From Dipteris shenzhenensis (taxonomy: Eukaryota; Polypodiophyta; Polypodiopsida; Gleicheniales): 64,000 nucleotides of DNA. Below the pieces are notes generated by a model that saw nothing but the letters and a program-made list of their open reading frames with translations, had not been told where the DNA came from and did not search any database. Positions 33,569-45,420 of the stretch are shown here, one piece after another. The position numbers and the translations under genes were made by a program. Positions within the stretch are counted from its first letter, which is position 1; every line of letters begins with the position of its first letter. The stretch lies in the NCBI GenBank assembly GCA_047967505.1, contig CM106539.1; one strand, given 5' to 3'.

Positions 33569-33843
33569 TATGGACTACATACTATTTGACTCTGCAAGCA
33601 AAGAAATCTAATGTATCATTGGCACTATTTGTTGAGGTGGAGTAGCTGTCGCCTTATCCCTATACCCACAACCGTCACGATATCTCTAGGGTAGTCCAAA
33701 AAAATATAGAATTAAAATTTCAACCAGAGTGTACAACTTTATAGATCTTATACATGCACTTGAGATCTTGACGAATTTAGTCCAAGAAACCCATGCTCGA
33801 GGACAGTGTTTCGAGCTATGCTTAGCCCACCTCTCACCCCGAC

Positions 33844-36250
33844 TTGGAATCCATCCAAACCAAAAGCTCTATTGCTAGCTCTCACTCAGTGTTAGGGCCT
33901 CAACAGGAGGATCCATCTAGCTTCGACGAGATGGAAAGCTTGAATGAGAAAATGATAGACCTCATGGGTCCGAGGGCCTCGGAAGCTCCCTTCACTGGTT
34001 TGGCTCCACCCAACTCTCATGCTCCGTAGTGTCCAGATTAAGAGGTACAATCTCCAACATGTTTGACGATTGGGCCATACGGATTTAGCAAACATGGAGA
34101 ACCTCTTTGCCAATATGTCCGTGAGGGAAGGCCAGCAACAACCGGCTCCTGAGATGCAAACAGGGACTGAAACCCGCCTTTGTGGACTCGGGGTCCACAG
34201 CTTCGTAAGGCACCCTTATTGGGAATGCATGGATGATGAAGAGTCAAGAGCCATGGATGAGGGACTTTGCAAGATGAGACCCTAGTCGAGGAGATGCGCG
34301 AGGCTCTCATGGGGGGAATTCTTATGAACTTCCAACCTTCCAAGAGCCCTCGACCTTCGTTGGCTATGTAGCGCTAGAAGCTCCACCCTACTACCCAATG
34401 CAAGGAACCTCCATGTAGATGCCCCGTGACCCACCCCCTCCTAGACCGCGTTCTCGCCTGCAGCTGTTGCTCCAATGGATGGAGGTCAGGTGCTTCAGCC
34501 CCAACGCCAGTACTAGCAACTCAGTGGGTCTTGCCACCAGGGCCAAGCTTGAGGCCACCTCTACGACCTGTTAGGCACACCACGACGCCGCCTCCACCAG
34601 CTTTCCAAACGGTGCTATCAGATGAGGCGATGTGCATCTTGGTGAATGCACTAGGAAGGGGGGCCACACCACCCCCTGCTGCACCTCTATTTCCAGTAGG
34701 GATCACTAATCCCTCAAGGAGTTGACCCATAGCCATCTCCAAGTTGATGACCAAATTTCTTGGGGAAGGAGATCCGGTCTCCCACGTGGAGAGCGATTCG
34801 AGCAGATATGCAAACCCTTTGATGCTCCCAGAGATCTAGAAATGGTTAATGCGTTTGGCCTCATTCTGGATGGCAAGGTAGGCCAATGGTATAGGGCTCT
34901 CAACCCAGAAGAAAAGGTCAACTGGGAGATGCTATCGAAAGCATTCACTGTAGGATTCGCCCCCAAGGGACATAAGTGGAGACCGATTAATCAGTTATAT
35001 GAGGTGAAGCATAATGACAGAATCCCTTTGGGATTAGATAGCGAGAATCAAACACCTCAATTCCCGTTGCAAGCCATATGAGTAGATGAGCGACGAATGA
35101 TTGTTGCCCCGCTTCCTCATTGGATTGGCAAACCCGAAGTTGCATGACCACTTAATGGTTATGAATCCTACTTCCTTCGAACTATGCAGCAATGTGGTTA
35201 TTCGTATAAGTGATAATATGATGGACAAAGTTACCCAAGACAAAACCACGACCCCATCAGAAGTATCACCATCGGTAAGGTCTTCTAGTGTGGAGCCTAC
35301 CAAGAAGGAGAACAAGGAGCCCAAGAGCTTGGATTTGAGCGAGCTAGCCTCAAATCTGCTAAATTAGCTGGGCTAGTAGTGGAAGTCAGGGACCTCCAAG
35401 GAGGCACCGAGTAACCACCATTTGTTTCCACAGAGAGACAATGTGTGGTGCGGGCTATGCAACGGCAACCATCCCCCCAATGAGTTGCCCCACCTTAGGG
35501 CAAGACAAGCCCTCTACTACGCACATTGTCATAGATGGGGAAACCATGATACCTCCCAATACAGATTCCGAGGGCCCTGCCCCACAACCTATGTACCAAG
35601 CGAGGACCCCACTAGCCCTGACATCCCCACCTAACCCTATAAACGCACAAGGTGCCCCTTTGGCTAGTAGCCCAGGGCAATACAAAGCACAACAATCTCC
35701 CCTGTCGCTACCCATACTAGGTCCCCAACCTCCCTCACCCTGTATAACTCCCGTCAATCAAGTATTGGTAGAGGAACTGCCCAATGATTGGGAGGAACTG
35801 GAACTGGACCACAGTACCTCAACTATACCCTTACAAGGAGGGAAGTGACTCCCTAAGTCACTACCTCCTACATGAGGATCAGCAAGTCCCAATGTTCCAA
35901 ACCGTCCCCCTGATAGTGAGGGCAAGAGACATGAGCTTCGTTATACGAAGGCCTCTAATCCAATGTTATACTTGCCAGGGTCCACATAGGGCAAGTGAGT
36001 GCCCGTATAAGGGCTCCACAGACCCTCCGGTGTCATGCTTCAAGTGCCAAGGGCCGCATTTCTTAAAGAACTAGAGGGATCTTACCCTGGCGGTCCCACT
36101 CACGACAAGCCCTACACCCTTGTGTATTGGTTGCAGAATAGAACATTTATTCAAGGATTGCCCCTTGAGAAGCCCAGCAACTCTGGCCACCCCACCTAAG
36201 AGTACCAGCCTTAACTTGCTAAGTATTCTGGCCCTCCAATCGATTTGGTA
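33844..36250 (+). pseudogene. LTR-retrotransposon gag relic with zinc knuckles
   Basis: Shifted plus-strand frames make a gag protein. An acidic N-terminus starts at 33844. The capsid-like Retrotrans_gag region at 34830-35080 reads LDGKVGQWYRALNPEEKVNW, then LSKAFT. 35101-35220 has RFLIGLANPKLHDHLM. A first Cys/His cluster lies at about 35440-35575. Three knuckles follow at about 35965-36170: CYTCQGPHRASEC, CFKCQGPHFLKN (last Cys lost) and CIGCRIEHLFKDC. Each has only three residues between the second Cys and His. No protease, RT or integrase follows before 36260. The Gypsy-like call rests on the capsid pattern and could be wrong. Confidence 0.7.
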
Positions 36251-36399
36251 GTTCACAACATAACACCAAACACACTATTCAAAATTTTTGGACTTGTGTA
36301 AAGTCCAATTTGAAAAATGGACTAAAAAATAGTCCAAAAATTGTGAATATACTAGTAATGTTGTTTTTTGAACTAGATTTGACAACTCAAAACAAAAGA

Positions 36400-36690
36400 T
36401 TTGGTGATTAAGTACTAAGAACATCAATGCATAAACAAATCTCTTACAAAGGTGGTCTACATAAACATCTTCATAACTTCTTATGAATTGAGCTACTATC
36501 ACCTAAGAACATCAATAGATGACCAATTCTCTTAAAAAGGTGGTGTAAATAAATACCCTTATGTATAAGTGGTGTGCACACACCTTTATGACCATTTCTT
36601 TTAGAAAGGTGGTGTACATAAATCCCTTAGAAAGGTAGTGTACATAAATCCTTTTATGTGTAAGTGGTGTACATATGCACCTCACTTGGT
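36400..36690 (+). repeat. Degenerate AAGGTGGTGTACATAAAT tandem units
   Basis: Six or so units of the form AAAGGTGGTGTACATAAATC with variants occur at about 36445, 36537, 36605, 36632 and 36664. They are interspersed with TTATGTGTAAGTGGTGTACA and AAGAACATCAATAGATGACC-like blocks. Spacing varies from 27 to 95 bases. The block sits between the gag relic and the downstream minus-strand gene. Confidence 0.65.
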
Positions 36691-37040
36691 ATTTAAAAAC
36701 AACCTTAGCTATAAAAATACATTAACATAAAGTTTAAAATGCACCATTAAGTATAAAATGGACCTCATAAACAATCTTTATACACAATAATGAGAGTAAA
36801 GAAATAAAAAAAACTTATGATTACAAAGCCGTCAGCCATCATGTTCCTCAATACCAATGTCCCTAATGCCAGGCCCTTGACTACCAAGGTCCTGACTAAT
36901 AGGCTACTCTAAGACAGTACCAATGTCCTCAATGCGCCCTTGACTACCAAGGTCCTGACTAATAGGTGCTCTAAGACTGGAGTCTCAGTAGCAAGGTCCT
37001 CAGTAGTTTGCTCTTCAGTTCCAAGCACTTGACTAGTAGG
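36691..37040 (-). other. Repetitive tail beyond the stop of the 37-40 kb gene
   Basis: The minus strand just after the TAG at 37043-37041 stays open in the same frame for about 43 codons. It encodes a Thr/Val/Leu-rich stretch with repeated LVRTLVVKG. The plus strand shows the same as duplicated CCTTGACTACCAAGGTCCTG blocks. The original protein may have extended through here, or the repeats are 3' non-coding. The rest is AT-rich with no feature. Confidence 0.4.
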
Positions 37041-40000
37041 CTACTCTGGAGTCTGTAAGGTCATGGTTGAAGAACCATCTATGCCTCCTGGTAACTCCTC
37101 CTCATGATGCTTTGCCTCGTCCATACCTTCTTTGGGTAAGGCTTCCTTGCTTGATCCACTTGCATGTCCTTCACCCAAGATCAAGGGTGCCTTCCTTCCT
37201 TTTAATTTCAAGGGAAGTGCTTCCACCTCTTTAGCCTTACCTTTTCCTACGACGTGCTGTACTACTACTTCTTGCTGCCGCGGGCCTTCTCGTATGATGA
37301 GTAGAACCTCCTTGACTCTAATTAACAATTGATCACCCTTATTCTTTGTGCGGATTTCTTCTTGGCCTAAGTCATTGGATTCAAAGCTTTCATCCTCATC
37401 ATCACCCTCAGACTCACTACCCTTGTCTTCGACATTTTCCTCACTACCCTCTTCTTTGACATTTTCCTCTTCAAAGAAGGTAGTGCAAGTGTAATATGTG
37501 TTAAAGAACTCAATTTGATGGGGGGTATTAATGACATTTACATTTCTACCTTGGCTTAGCAATTTCTCAGCAGCAAAACCCATTCGATACAATGCTACTT
37601 CCCACCCATCATTCAGTAAATTCTTTGTCATCTCTAGTATCACATCAGGATGCATCGGCTTTCTGTAATCCACCATTGCCGCATCAAGCTTAACCTTATT
37701 GTCCTCAAAGTAATGAAGCTCGAGAGTCCTTAAAGGAATTTTGATTAGATTGCCACCACCCTTGCATAAGAAGCACATCAAGAAAGGCTGCAAGACTTGA
37801 ATGGCAGTGCTTTCCAAGACAGTCATATGATTGCGTAGGATTATACCATGGTATACTTTTGAAAGTAAATACCCAAATGCAGATGTCAAACTCGCATACA
37901 AGGCATCCCTTTTTGTGATTCTGTCATGAACAGGACCAATGTTGATCTTTTATTATCTGCCAAAGGACCTTCTATGATAAACCGCACAAGTTCAACTATC
38001 TGTGACACTGCAAGGTCTTGCAATTCATCTATGAAAAATACACATGGCTTCTCCCAAGCATGATCGCTCATTGTTATGAAATGCTTTGTATCAATGCCAT
38101 TGATGTGTGCAAATTTTGTATCATTCTCTAATAGCAAGATATCATAGGAGAAGCTGAATGGAGAACCATCATGTAAACCACCAATTGCTCTACCTTGGGC
38201 AGTGGACTGCAAGGCCTTTTTCTTGATGTCCATATATTTTGTCTCAACAACCTTTGGCATTTTAGCTCTTAGATCCTTTGTTAGTGTGGCATCTACATCC
38301 ATTGAAGCCAACCACTTTCTAGCCCATGTCTTATCAAGAAGTTGACCTAGGCTAAGTGCTTTCTTCTTATCCACATCAATTGACTTGCCAGCTAACTCAT
38401 CATCAGATTTCAATAAAAACAATAGTGCCGAGAGAGCAGCGTCACTTTGAATCATTCGGGTGACCACTTCATCCAAGTTGCTATGCTTGCTCTTCTTTCC
38501 AAAGAAGCAATCACCACTTAGGATCTTCTTGCATACTTCTTCTATTATTGCATCTGGAATAAACCTTAATGCTCTCCACCAAACAATGGACATTGGTTTC
38601 ATTATTTCTTTCCTCTAAGTTGCAGTGTGCTCTGGTGCCTCAAAGGATATCTTTCCTGTTTCATATGCTTAGCAAACATCCACGATGCTCTGAAACACTG
38701 AGTCCTCACGGAAGACAATGCAAGTAACATCCCCGTATCTTGCAACGGCGGTGTTCAGATCCTTTGCCTCAACCTTATGACTTGGTACGCCTTGCGTATT
38801 GCTTACAACACCTTTCAAGCATCTATAGAACCGAGTCCTCTTTGCCATGTACTCAGATGTAGGTCTCCTACCCTTCACTGTTTGTGGCTTTCCACAGCCC
38901 ACCCATAACTCCCTTGCCTTTATTAGGATTTCAGAAAGAGAAGAGCTTTGTTTCAACCTAAATGGAGCAGAATTCAGCCTTTTTGATTCTCCTCATCAAG
39001 GGCGATCCTACAAGCTTCACAAAAGTGTTGCCCATCAATGGGCTCAAACCTGCATCTTTCCAAGAATCTATTCTTTGCTAGCATGTATCTCTTCTCGATG
39101 TCAGTCCCATATCAGCTTTGGTATAAAGCCTCTTCACGAACAAAGTCACTCCTTCTAAAGTTCTCAAAAGCATCAAGAAAGTCCACGCGCTTTTGAAATG
39201 TGACATCAGGCAATGTAGGATCATCTTCTTGAAGTCTCTTAAATGCCATAGGATGAAGAGTGATATTAGTGGCAACTGGAGTTCTTGTTTTCCTCGTATC
39301 TTCATACAATTTGTGTGCAAATGTCTTATCTAGCTTTCTTTGATTTGTGATCAACGAAGCTCGATCAATAAGCATTGTGGCCACACTGAATTATGAAAAT
39401 CCCCAAATGTAGCCCTCATCCTCTGGAGGATGTAAGTCTGCCACACTTATAGAAAAGTCTACGAGACTTGTATCTTCTTCTTGCAAATCCTCCTGATCAT
39501 CACTATCCAATTTTTCGTCTGGTTTAAAATAACCTGCACTTGAACGATCTGCACGTGGAGTAGGAGTTATTTTGGCTCTCTTTCTAGGAATAGGTATGGA
39601 ACTTGAATCTACTCCACGATCACTCCTTGTTTTTGTAGTTGCAATAGTCGATGGTATAGGTACAGTTGGAGATATTGTAGTTACTGCCACATATATTGTA
39701 GTTACTCTTGCCGGAGATACCATAGTTATTGCCATAGATATTGGCAATACAACTTGAGGGCTACATGTTATAGATGGCGTGCATACTCGCTGCTGCTGAA
39801 GGTAAAATGCCACCACTTGGAAATGCATCCCACATTTTCTTCAATGCTTCCAAGGCACTAAGTAATTCTTGGGATCCCTCGGTTGAATCTGGTAAGGGCT
39901 TCAAGAAGTGCTTGTGCATAACTCATAACTTGTAGACCACATCGTCATTCTTCCCTTTGCATAGAACTTCTATCAAATTGTTTTCTTTAATGTTGATGGT

Positions 40001-40186
40001 TGAGACCTTGCCACCATTTCTTACTGCCTCTAGAGAATATTTCACGCTTGACACATTCTCGGCAATGATTACCAAAAAAAACTTTGATTTGCGCTCCATA
40101 AAATACCAAGCATGTTCAAGATATTTGAAAGACACCTTGGAACCAAAACTTGAAGCCATAGTTTTCTGCAAAGCAATCAAAAACAA
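37041..40186 (-). pseudogene. Large unrecognised TE-type gene with several broken exons
   Basis: Pieces in order on the minus strand: 40186-39923 (starting MASSFGSKVSFKYLEHAWYF), 39828-39391 (Ser/Thr/Pro-rich, acidic tail), 39384-39112 (MAFKRLQEDDPTLPDVTFQK) running on to a Cys-containing RCRFEPIDGQHFCEACRIAL block at about 39060-39010, 38956-38669, 38602-37886 and 37901-37041. The 38602 piece (238 residues) has DKTWARKWLASMDVDATLTK and FFIDELQDLAVSQIVELVRF. The last (286 residues) has an acidic stretch and a Lys-rich tail. One frame shift joins the last two at about 37900. The BED-like or AT-hook-like parts one might expect of a TE are not obvious, and I do not recognise the family. The gene points away from the transposase-like gene at 40987. 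Confidence 0.55.
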
Positions 40187-40189
40187 AAA

Positions 40190-40690
40190 ATGAGAATTAT
40201 CATGATTTTCAAACTCAAAATATTAAAAAATTTGCTATTAAAAATTAAAAATTAATTGAAATTTCAAAAGTTTAAATATATTTTTAAAAATATATTTTAT
40301 TGAAATTTCTAAAGTTTAAATATATTTTTTTAAATATATTTTTATATTCCTAAATATTATTTTTTATTTAATATTTTTTTACATAAATAATTTAATTCAA
40401 AATATTTTATAAACATAGATAAGAAATTTTAATTTAAATTTTTTAAAATTTTTAAAATTTTTATTTATTTATTTCATTTTAATTTTTTATTTTTTATTTA
40501 AATATAATATAATATAATATAATTTATTTTATTTTTTAAATTAAATTAAATTAAATTTATTTATTTTATTTATTTAAAATTTAATTTGTTTTATTATTTT
40601 CATCGTTTTATTTTATTTTATTTATTTATTTATTTTTAATTTTTAATTTATTTTTTAAATTTATCTTATTTTATTTTTTTATCTTTTTTT
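40190..40690. repeat. Very AT-rich low-complexity block
   Basis: About 500 bases almost wholly of A and T, built from TTTAAA, ATTTATT and TTTTATTT motifs, including AATATAATATAATATAAT near 40505. It separates two divergent genes, so it could have held their promoters or a replication-prone easily melted region. No specific site is defensible. Confidence 0.8.
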
Positions 40691-40800
40691 TAAAAAAAGG
40701 CCCAAAGGCCCCCCAAGTAAGGCCCCAAGGTCCTTTTTTTTTTTTTTCGTCTTTCTTTTTTTGTTTTTGGTGGAGGCCCAAAGGGCCCCCTCAAAGGAGG

Positions 40801-40935
40801 GTTAATCCCCTCCCCTAAGGCCCCAAGGGCCAACCTGTTGCATGCGCAACAGGAGGCCCTTAGGGCATTAGGGGAGGGGATTAACGCCCCCCCAACCTGT
40901 TGCACGCACAACATGTTAGGGGGGGTTAATCCCCC
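40801..40935. repeat. Two overlapping GC-rich hairpins sharing an arm
   Basis: Hairpin 1 (40801-40885): GTTAATCCCCTCCCCTAA faces TTAGGGGAGGGGATTAAC, a perfect 18-base stem. Inside it lies a second stem, CCTGTTGC facing GCAACAGG, with a 4-base loop. Hairpin 2 (about 40876-40935) reuses GGGGATTAAC as its left arm against GTTAATCCCC on the right, with CCTGTTG facing CAACATG inside. The two share the arm at 40876-40885. They sit just before the transposase-like exon at 40987. Confidence 0.85.
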
Positions 40936-40986
40936 CTCCTCCCTCCTCTCCTCCCTGCCTCCCCCCTCTCGCCTCGTCATGTGCAG

Positions 40987-41663
40987 GATGCTCGAAAGTT
41001 GTATGCTTCTTGGAGAGAGGAAGCTATTTCACATGTCGATAAGTCCATGTGCATCACCATTGATGGCATGGACCGGAATACAACAACTTTGCCATGATAT
41101 AGACGTATCCCACCGGCATTGAAGGGCAAACATGGACTAAAAACACACTTGTGTGGAGTATTAGTACATGGATACCGAATCTTTTGTGATGTATGGATTG
41201 ATAATTTGCATGACCATGATAGTAACCAGGTTGTTACACCAATCATGAAAGCGATAAGAAAGGTCAGAGATGCTCGCAGATGTTTACCTAACACATTGCG
41301 AATACAAGCTGATAATTGTTGGAGAGAGAACAAGAATAAATATATATATTTGCTTTATGCTCTATGCTGGTTGGTTTGAAAATATTTGAAGAAGTGGAAG
41401 TTGGATTTCTTCTTGTCGGCCATACACATGAAGACATAGATCAAATCTTCAGTGTTATCTCTGGTGAGTTGAAGTCAATGGATGTTTTGACAATGGAGGA
41501 TATGCTATTTCGAATTGGAAAAAAAATTAGAGGGTCTCGCAAGAAAGAATCAGAAGTGGCTATGCCTTCAAGGCTCAAACCTTCATCCTCACATCATTGC
41601 CATCGATTGTTTGCCTCCAGCAATCCTTTTGTTTTGACTACCAGTAGTCATGTACCTGTCTAG
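40987..41663 (+). pseudogene. Transposase-like protein fragment (DUF7869-type)
   Basis: An exon seems to begin after the acceptor TCATGTGCAG at 40986. The frame reads KLYASWREEAISHVDK, then MCITIDGMDRNTT, crosses a TGA at 41095-41097, and continues with LKTHLCGVLVHGYRIFCD. Next come LRIQADNCWRENKNKY and, after a one-base shift near 41370, EEVEVGFLLVGHTHEDIDQI. The D..MD block, the Q-x-DN block and the H-x-H-x-D-x-D block are, as I recall, the hallmark of the DUF7869-type RNase H-like family found near plant and oomycete transposons. The C-terminus decays after about 41600. It is divergent from the 37-40 kb gene. Confidence 0.7.
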
Positions 41664-42176
41664 TCTCCCTTGACATTTGCAATGACTCTGCATTCGACCC
41701 GTATGCATTTTGTGGGGTTAGAGGTACAAACATGAAGTTTGTTATCAAAAGATTTGAGGAAGGGTTTAAATCTCTTGAGAGATGTGCAAAGACAAGAAGA
41801 GGTGAAGTTTTCAGCTAAGAAGGTAAGTTTAGGCTTGTAGAGAAGGGATCTAAGGGGAGGTGTATATTTCCAACTAAAGGCAAAAGTGTCAAAATCTTGA
41901 ATAGTGTTTGAAAGGGAATTTTAATGTAAAAGCAGAGTATTTCTATAAAGGGATTTGGGGGGGATTTTAGTTAAATTTTGGTTAGTGTAAAGAATATGAA
42001 AGTATTTCATATTCTTTTGATTAGGAGACAACTGTAAATGCAGTAAACCATTGTTGAGAAGAGTAGTAGTGCGTACCTCGGGTGAACTAGAAGGGGCAAT
42101 CTACAAAATCAAAGAGCCGAAGTAGATCAATGTTTATCCCAGTCGATGGAGTAGTGCAGATCATCATCAAGTGCTT
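41664..42176. other. No gene recognised; 3' flank of the transposase-like fragment
   Basis: A worn stretch at about 41650-41820 may still be transposase-derived (plus strand, GTNMKFVIKRFEEGFKSLER in one frame). The rest is purine-rich DNA without motif. Confidence 0.35.
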
Positions 42177-43531
42177 TTACTTTGGGAACTGAAGCAGTGA
42201 GGAGGTCAGTAGGGAATTTTCAACCAAGGAAGCTTGTGAAAGATTAATATCAGGAGCAAGAGAGGATGTCTTTTGAAGTTTTGGGGTGTACTTGAGAGGG
42301 GAACTGTGTCTGCATTTGAGAGAGAGGTTGGTTTTAGAAGAGAAGGGAAGGGAGAGAATGCTGAGAGCAAGAGAAGCTTCGGGAAGGTTTTGGAAGGAGG
42401 AGGGGAAGGTAAAGTCGATGAAGGGTGCAAGGGACTTGGTTGTTTCAATAAGTATGACTCTGAAATGATAAAATAAGGGAGAAAATGACTTCCTTCGATA
42501 ACTGAGAAGTCCAATTGAGAAGGCGAAGAGCTTAGCTTGAAGGGAGAAGAGAGGAGAAAAGATGTCTAGGTGAATTAGCATATACCATAAGACATGATCA
42601 AGCCAAAGAATGGAGGATTTGCAGGAGAAATTGGTCTTCTTGATGAGGCAGGTACATTTAATGTAAGGACAAAAAACATTCCAGCAGTTTTTAACATAGT
42701 AATTGTCATCTTTATTTGAGAAGCTAGAGTCCTGTCAGTTGGAGCCTTTGGAGCAAAAAAAGATTTCCTTAGTGAGACCACACTTGGAATGATCAACGGT
42801 TTTAAGAAAGAAGGGAATGTTGAGGAAATAATTGGGAAATAATTGGAATTCAAATGTGGATGACCATGGTAAGCATCATTTTTGCATTGCTCCACCTCTT
42901 TGGAAGAGAGGTTACAAATGAAGGCGAGAGACTGGATGGTGGAAAGGGCAAGGAAGCTAAGATTATCAAGGCACTAGATTTTGTGGTCAAGTAAAGGGGC
43001 CTTCATTTGTGGAGTAGTGGTACACATGAAGAGAAGTTCTTCAATTCCTTTCCTTCAAGGGGTTGAGGAGGCTAGGAGTGAGACTGGGAGAGGGTCTCAA
43101 AGGAAGCTTTGTCCTCGGGGGAGAGGAGGTCAAGGTTGATGAAGGAGTGAAAGGTGCTATTGGGAGGGGCAAGGCCAACAGGGATGTGGAGGGGGAAGGC
43201 AGGATGAGTATGTCGTTGGCGAGGCCGGGGATGATGGAGTGATACTCATTAAGAGCAGTAGTATCATTGAGGTCAATTGCGGAAAGATTAGCAACGACTC
43301 TTTGAAGTCTTGCCAAAGCGCCGGCAATTTCAGTGCGCGAGGATTTCATAAGTTTAACCCAATCGTTGAAGGAGAGGGCTTTGATGAGTAAAGGGGAATT
43401 TTTTGCAAGAGCATTGAGATCGTGAGTCCTAATAAAAGAAAAGAATTCAAAAACCTGGAAATAGAAGAGAACCGCTTGAGAACCGAGAGAGGAAAGTGGG
43501 TTGTTGAGGGTCTTTGACTAGAGCGAGACAT
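42177..43531 (-). pseudogene. Unrecognised Ser/Leu/Pro-rich coding relic
   Basis: Minus-strand frames at 43531-43346, 43349-43041 and 42581-42177 have strongly pyrimidine-rich coding strands. The middle one begins MKSSRTEIAGALARLQRVVA and NLSAIDLNDTTALNEYHSII, which looks like a genuine helical protein. The frame upstream of it across 43350 is in register with a preceding LSFNDWVKL-like stretch. It might be a retroelement gag or a host-gene piece. I cannot name it. Confidence 0.3.
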
Positions 43532-44017
43532 CCCAAGAATGTTTCTGAAAAAGAAGGGAGAAAAGAGAAAAAACCAAGTTAGATCAGGGAGTCAAAAAGC
43601 CAAAGAACAGCCTTGATGACTTAAGGGTCCTATGTGCAACCATCCAAAGTTGCATGGGAAAGCGGGTGTGTGTAGAAGACATTTACAACACCCCTTTCGA
43701 TAGTGAAGAGTAGACAATTTAGAGTAGGAATGAGAAATATTTAATAGATAAAATTTGAAATAAACATCCACTAAAAATGAAGTAGCATCACTAGAGGATG
43801 AACAATTTTTTCTAAAAGAGGAAATGTGAGCAGTAGAGCTTTAATTACTCGTTGGCAGCATCACTTTTATTGAAGAGGGGAGTCTACCTACCTACCACCA
43901 TCCAACAAGCAAAACAATAAGAACCAATTTTAACTAAATAGTTGGGAAGATAGGTGTCATAAACACCCCTCCCTTGTTATCAGAGTCACAATAAAAATTA
44001 ATACTTGGCCATACACT

Positions 44018-45359
44018 TATCAAAGCATAATGAAAAAACAAGATTATTTGGGTAGAACAGTGAGTTTAGAGGTTATGGGGAGAGAAAATAAAAACAAATG
44101 AATAGGAAGAAAATAGGGGAAATGATTAAAAAGAAATAATCTAGATAAAAATTAAGGAGATTTGGATGTCGATGCCAAACCACAAGACAAGAGATTAAGG
44201 GAAGGTGGGGGTATTGAGAAGTGTGAAGAAATAAATAAAAATTAAAGGACCATAGATTAAAGGGGAAAAACTTAAATTAAAGAAAGATTAAAGGACCATA
44301 GATTTAAAGAAAAGTAAAGAAAAAACATAAGGAGTTAATAAATCTAACTATGAGGGAAAATAATATAAATAGGGAAGGGGGAAAAATTTATAGGGAGAAT
44401 GAAAATAATGTATATAGAGAAGGGGGAGGAAAAAAGAGAAAATAGGAAAAAAAAGGGGGGGGGGTAAGGTTTTGGTTTTGGTTTTAGATAAATGAGGAGA
44501 AAGGGTTCATAAGGTTTAGAGAGGGGGTGAAATAAAAAGAAAAGAGGGAGGGTTAGATTAAAAAAGGGGGGGTTGGGGGATAAGGTATATAGAGGGGTTA
44601 TGAAAAGGGGTGTACAAGTAAAGAACCTGTGAGTCCATAGTGGCATGATGCACGGAACCAGAGAGGTGTACACATGGCAGAGCTCGCATGAGGTGGTACA
44701 AGGCACATGGAGTGAGGGAGATTTGCAAGAGGCGACACTATGATAGAGCAAGAATGGGCGACAGTGGGCAAAGGTCCACCGTAAAATGAGTGAAAATGGA
44801 GGTAGAGGGCAAGAGAGTAGGAGGCTTGAGAACTTAGACTTGAAAGGAGGCACGAGGTCCAAAGAAGAAGTGTGGAAGATGATGGAGATGGCGGGTGAAG
44901 GGAAGGCTAAAGAGCAGACTGTAAGCGGGCAACTGTAAGCGGGCACTGGGGAGCCGGAGTCCAAGGCACAGAGTAGTGTAGACTTTCCTGCAGAGTAGTG
45001 CGCATGCACAGTCCACTAGAGAGGGAGAGTGCTCCGGTGAAGTAAAGAGGGAGAGTGCATTGGTGAAGCACTAAGGCACAAAGGGAGAGTGCACGGGCGA
45101 AGCACAGTAAGTCTGTGCACTGTAGACAATGTTGAGGTAGGGAGAGGAGGGATAGGGAGTGATGTAAGAAGAGGGTCTTGTTTTATAGCCATGTAGAGGC
45201 TAGTCGACGGGCATAGATAACAGGAAAGTCAGGGATATGAGGCGGTGAGGACTCACTGTGGGGCCCGCGGCTCTAGAAATGGAAGAAGGGGGAGGGGGCG
45301 GGGGGGGGGGGAAGAAAGGGAAATAGGAAAAAGTGAAACTAAAGGGGGAAAGGGATGGG

Positions 45360-45420
<61 letters not shown>
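44018..45420. other. Purine-rich non-coding block between the direct repeats
   Basis: The plus strand is strongly enriched in A and G, with runs such as GGGAGAGTGC repeated near 45022, 45050 and 45082. A 221-residue minus-strand frame at 45009-44344 comes from this bias and is Ser/Pro/Phe/Leu-rich without a motif. A GC-rich G-run lies at 45293-45312, followed by microsatellites. Confidence 0.5.
45363..45420. repeat. Compound (GT)n(AGT)n microsatellite
   Basis: A (GT)n run from about 45363 to 45391 continues directly into (AGT)n/(TAG)n to about 45420. It lies immediately beside the presumed LTR start TGTTGTTAATGTC on the minus strand. Confidence 0.95.

Noticed and set aside
44344-45009. A 221-residue minus-strand open frame
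   Set aside because: It comes from the purine-rich plus strand. Its product is low-complexity Ser/Pro/Phe/Leu with no motif and no splice or start context.
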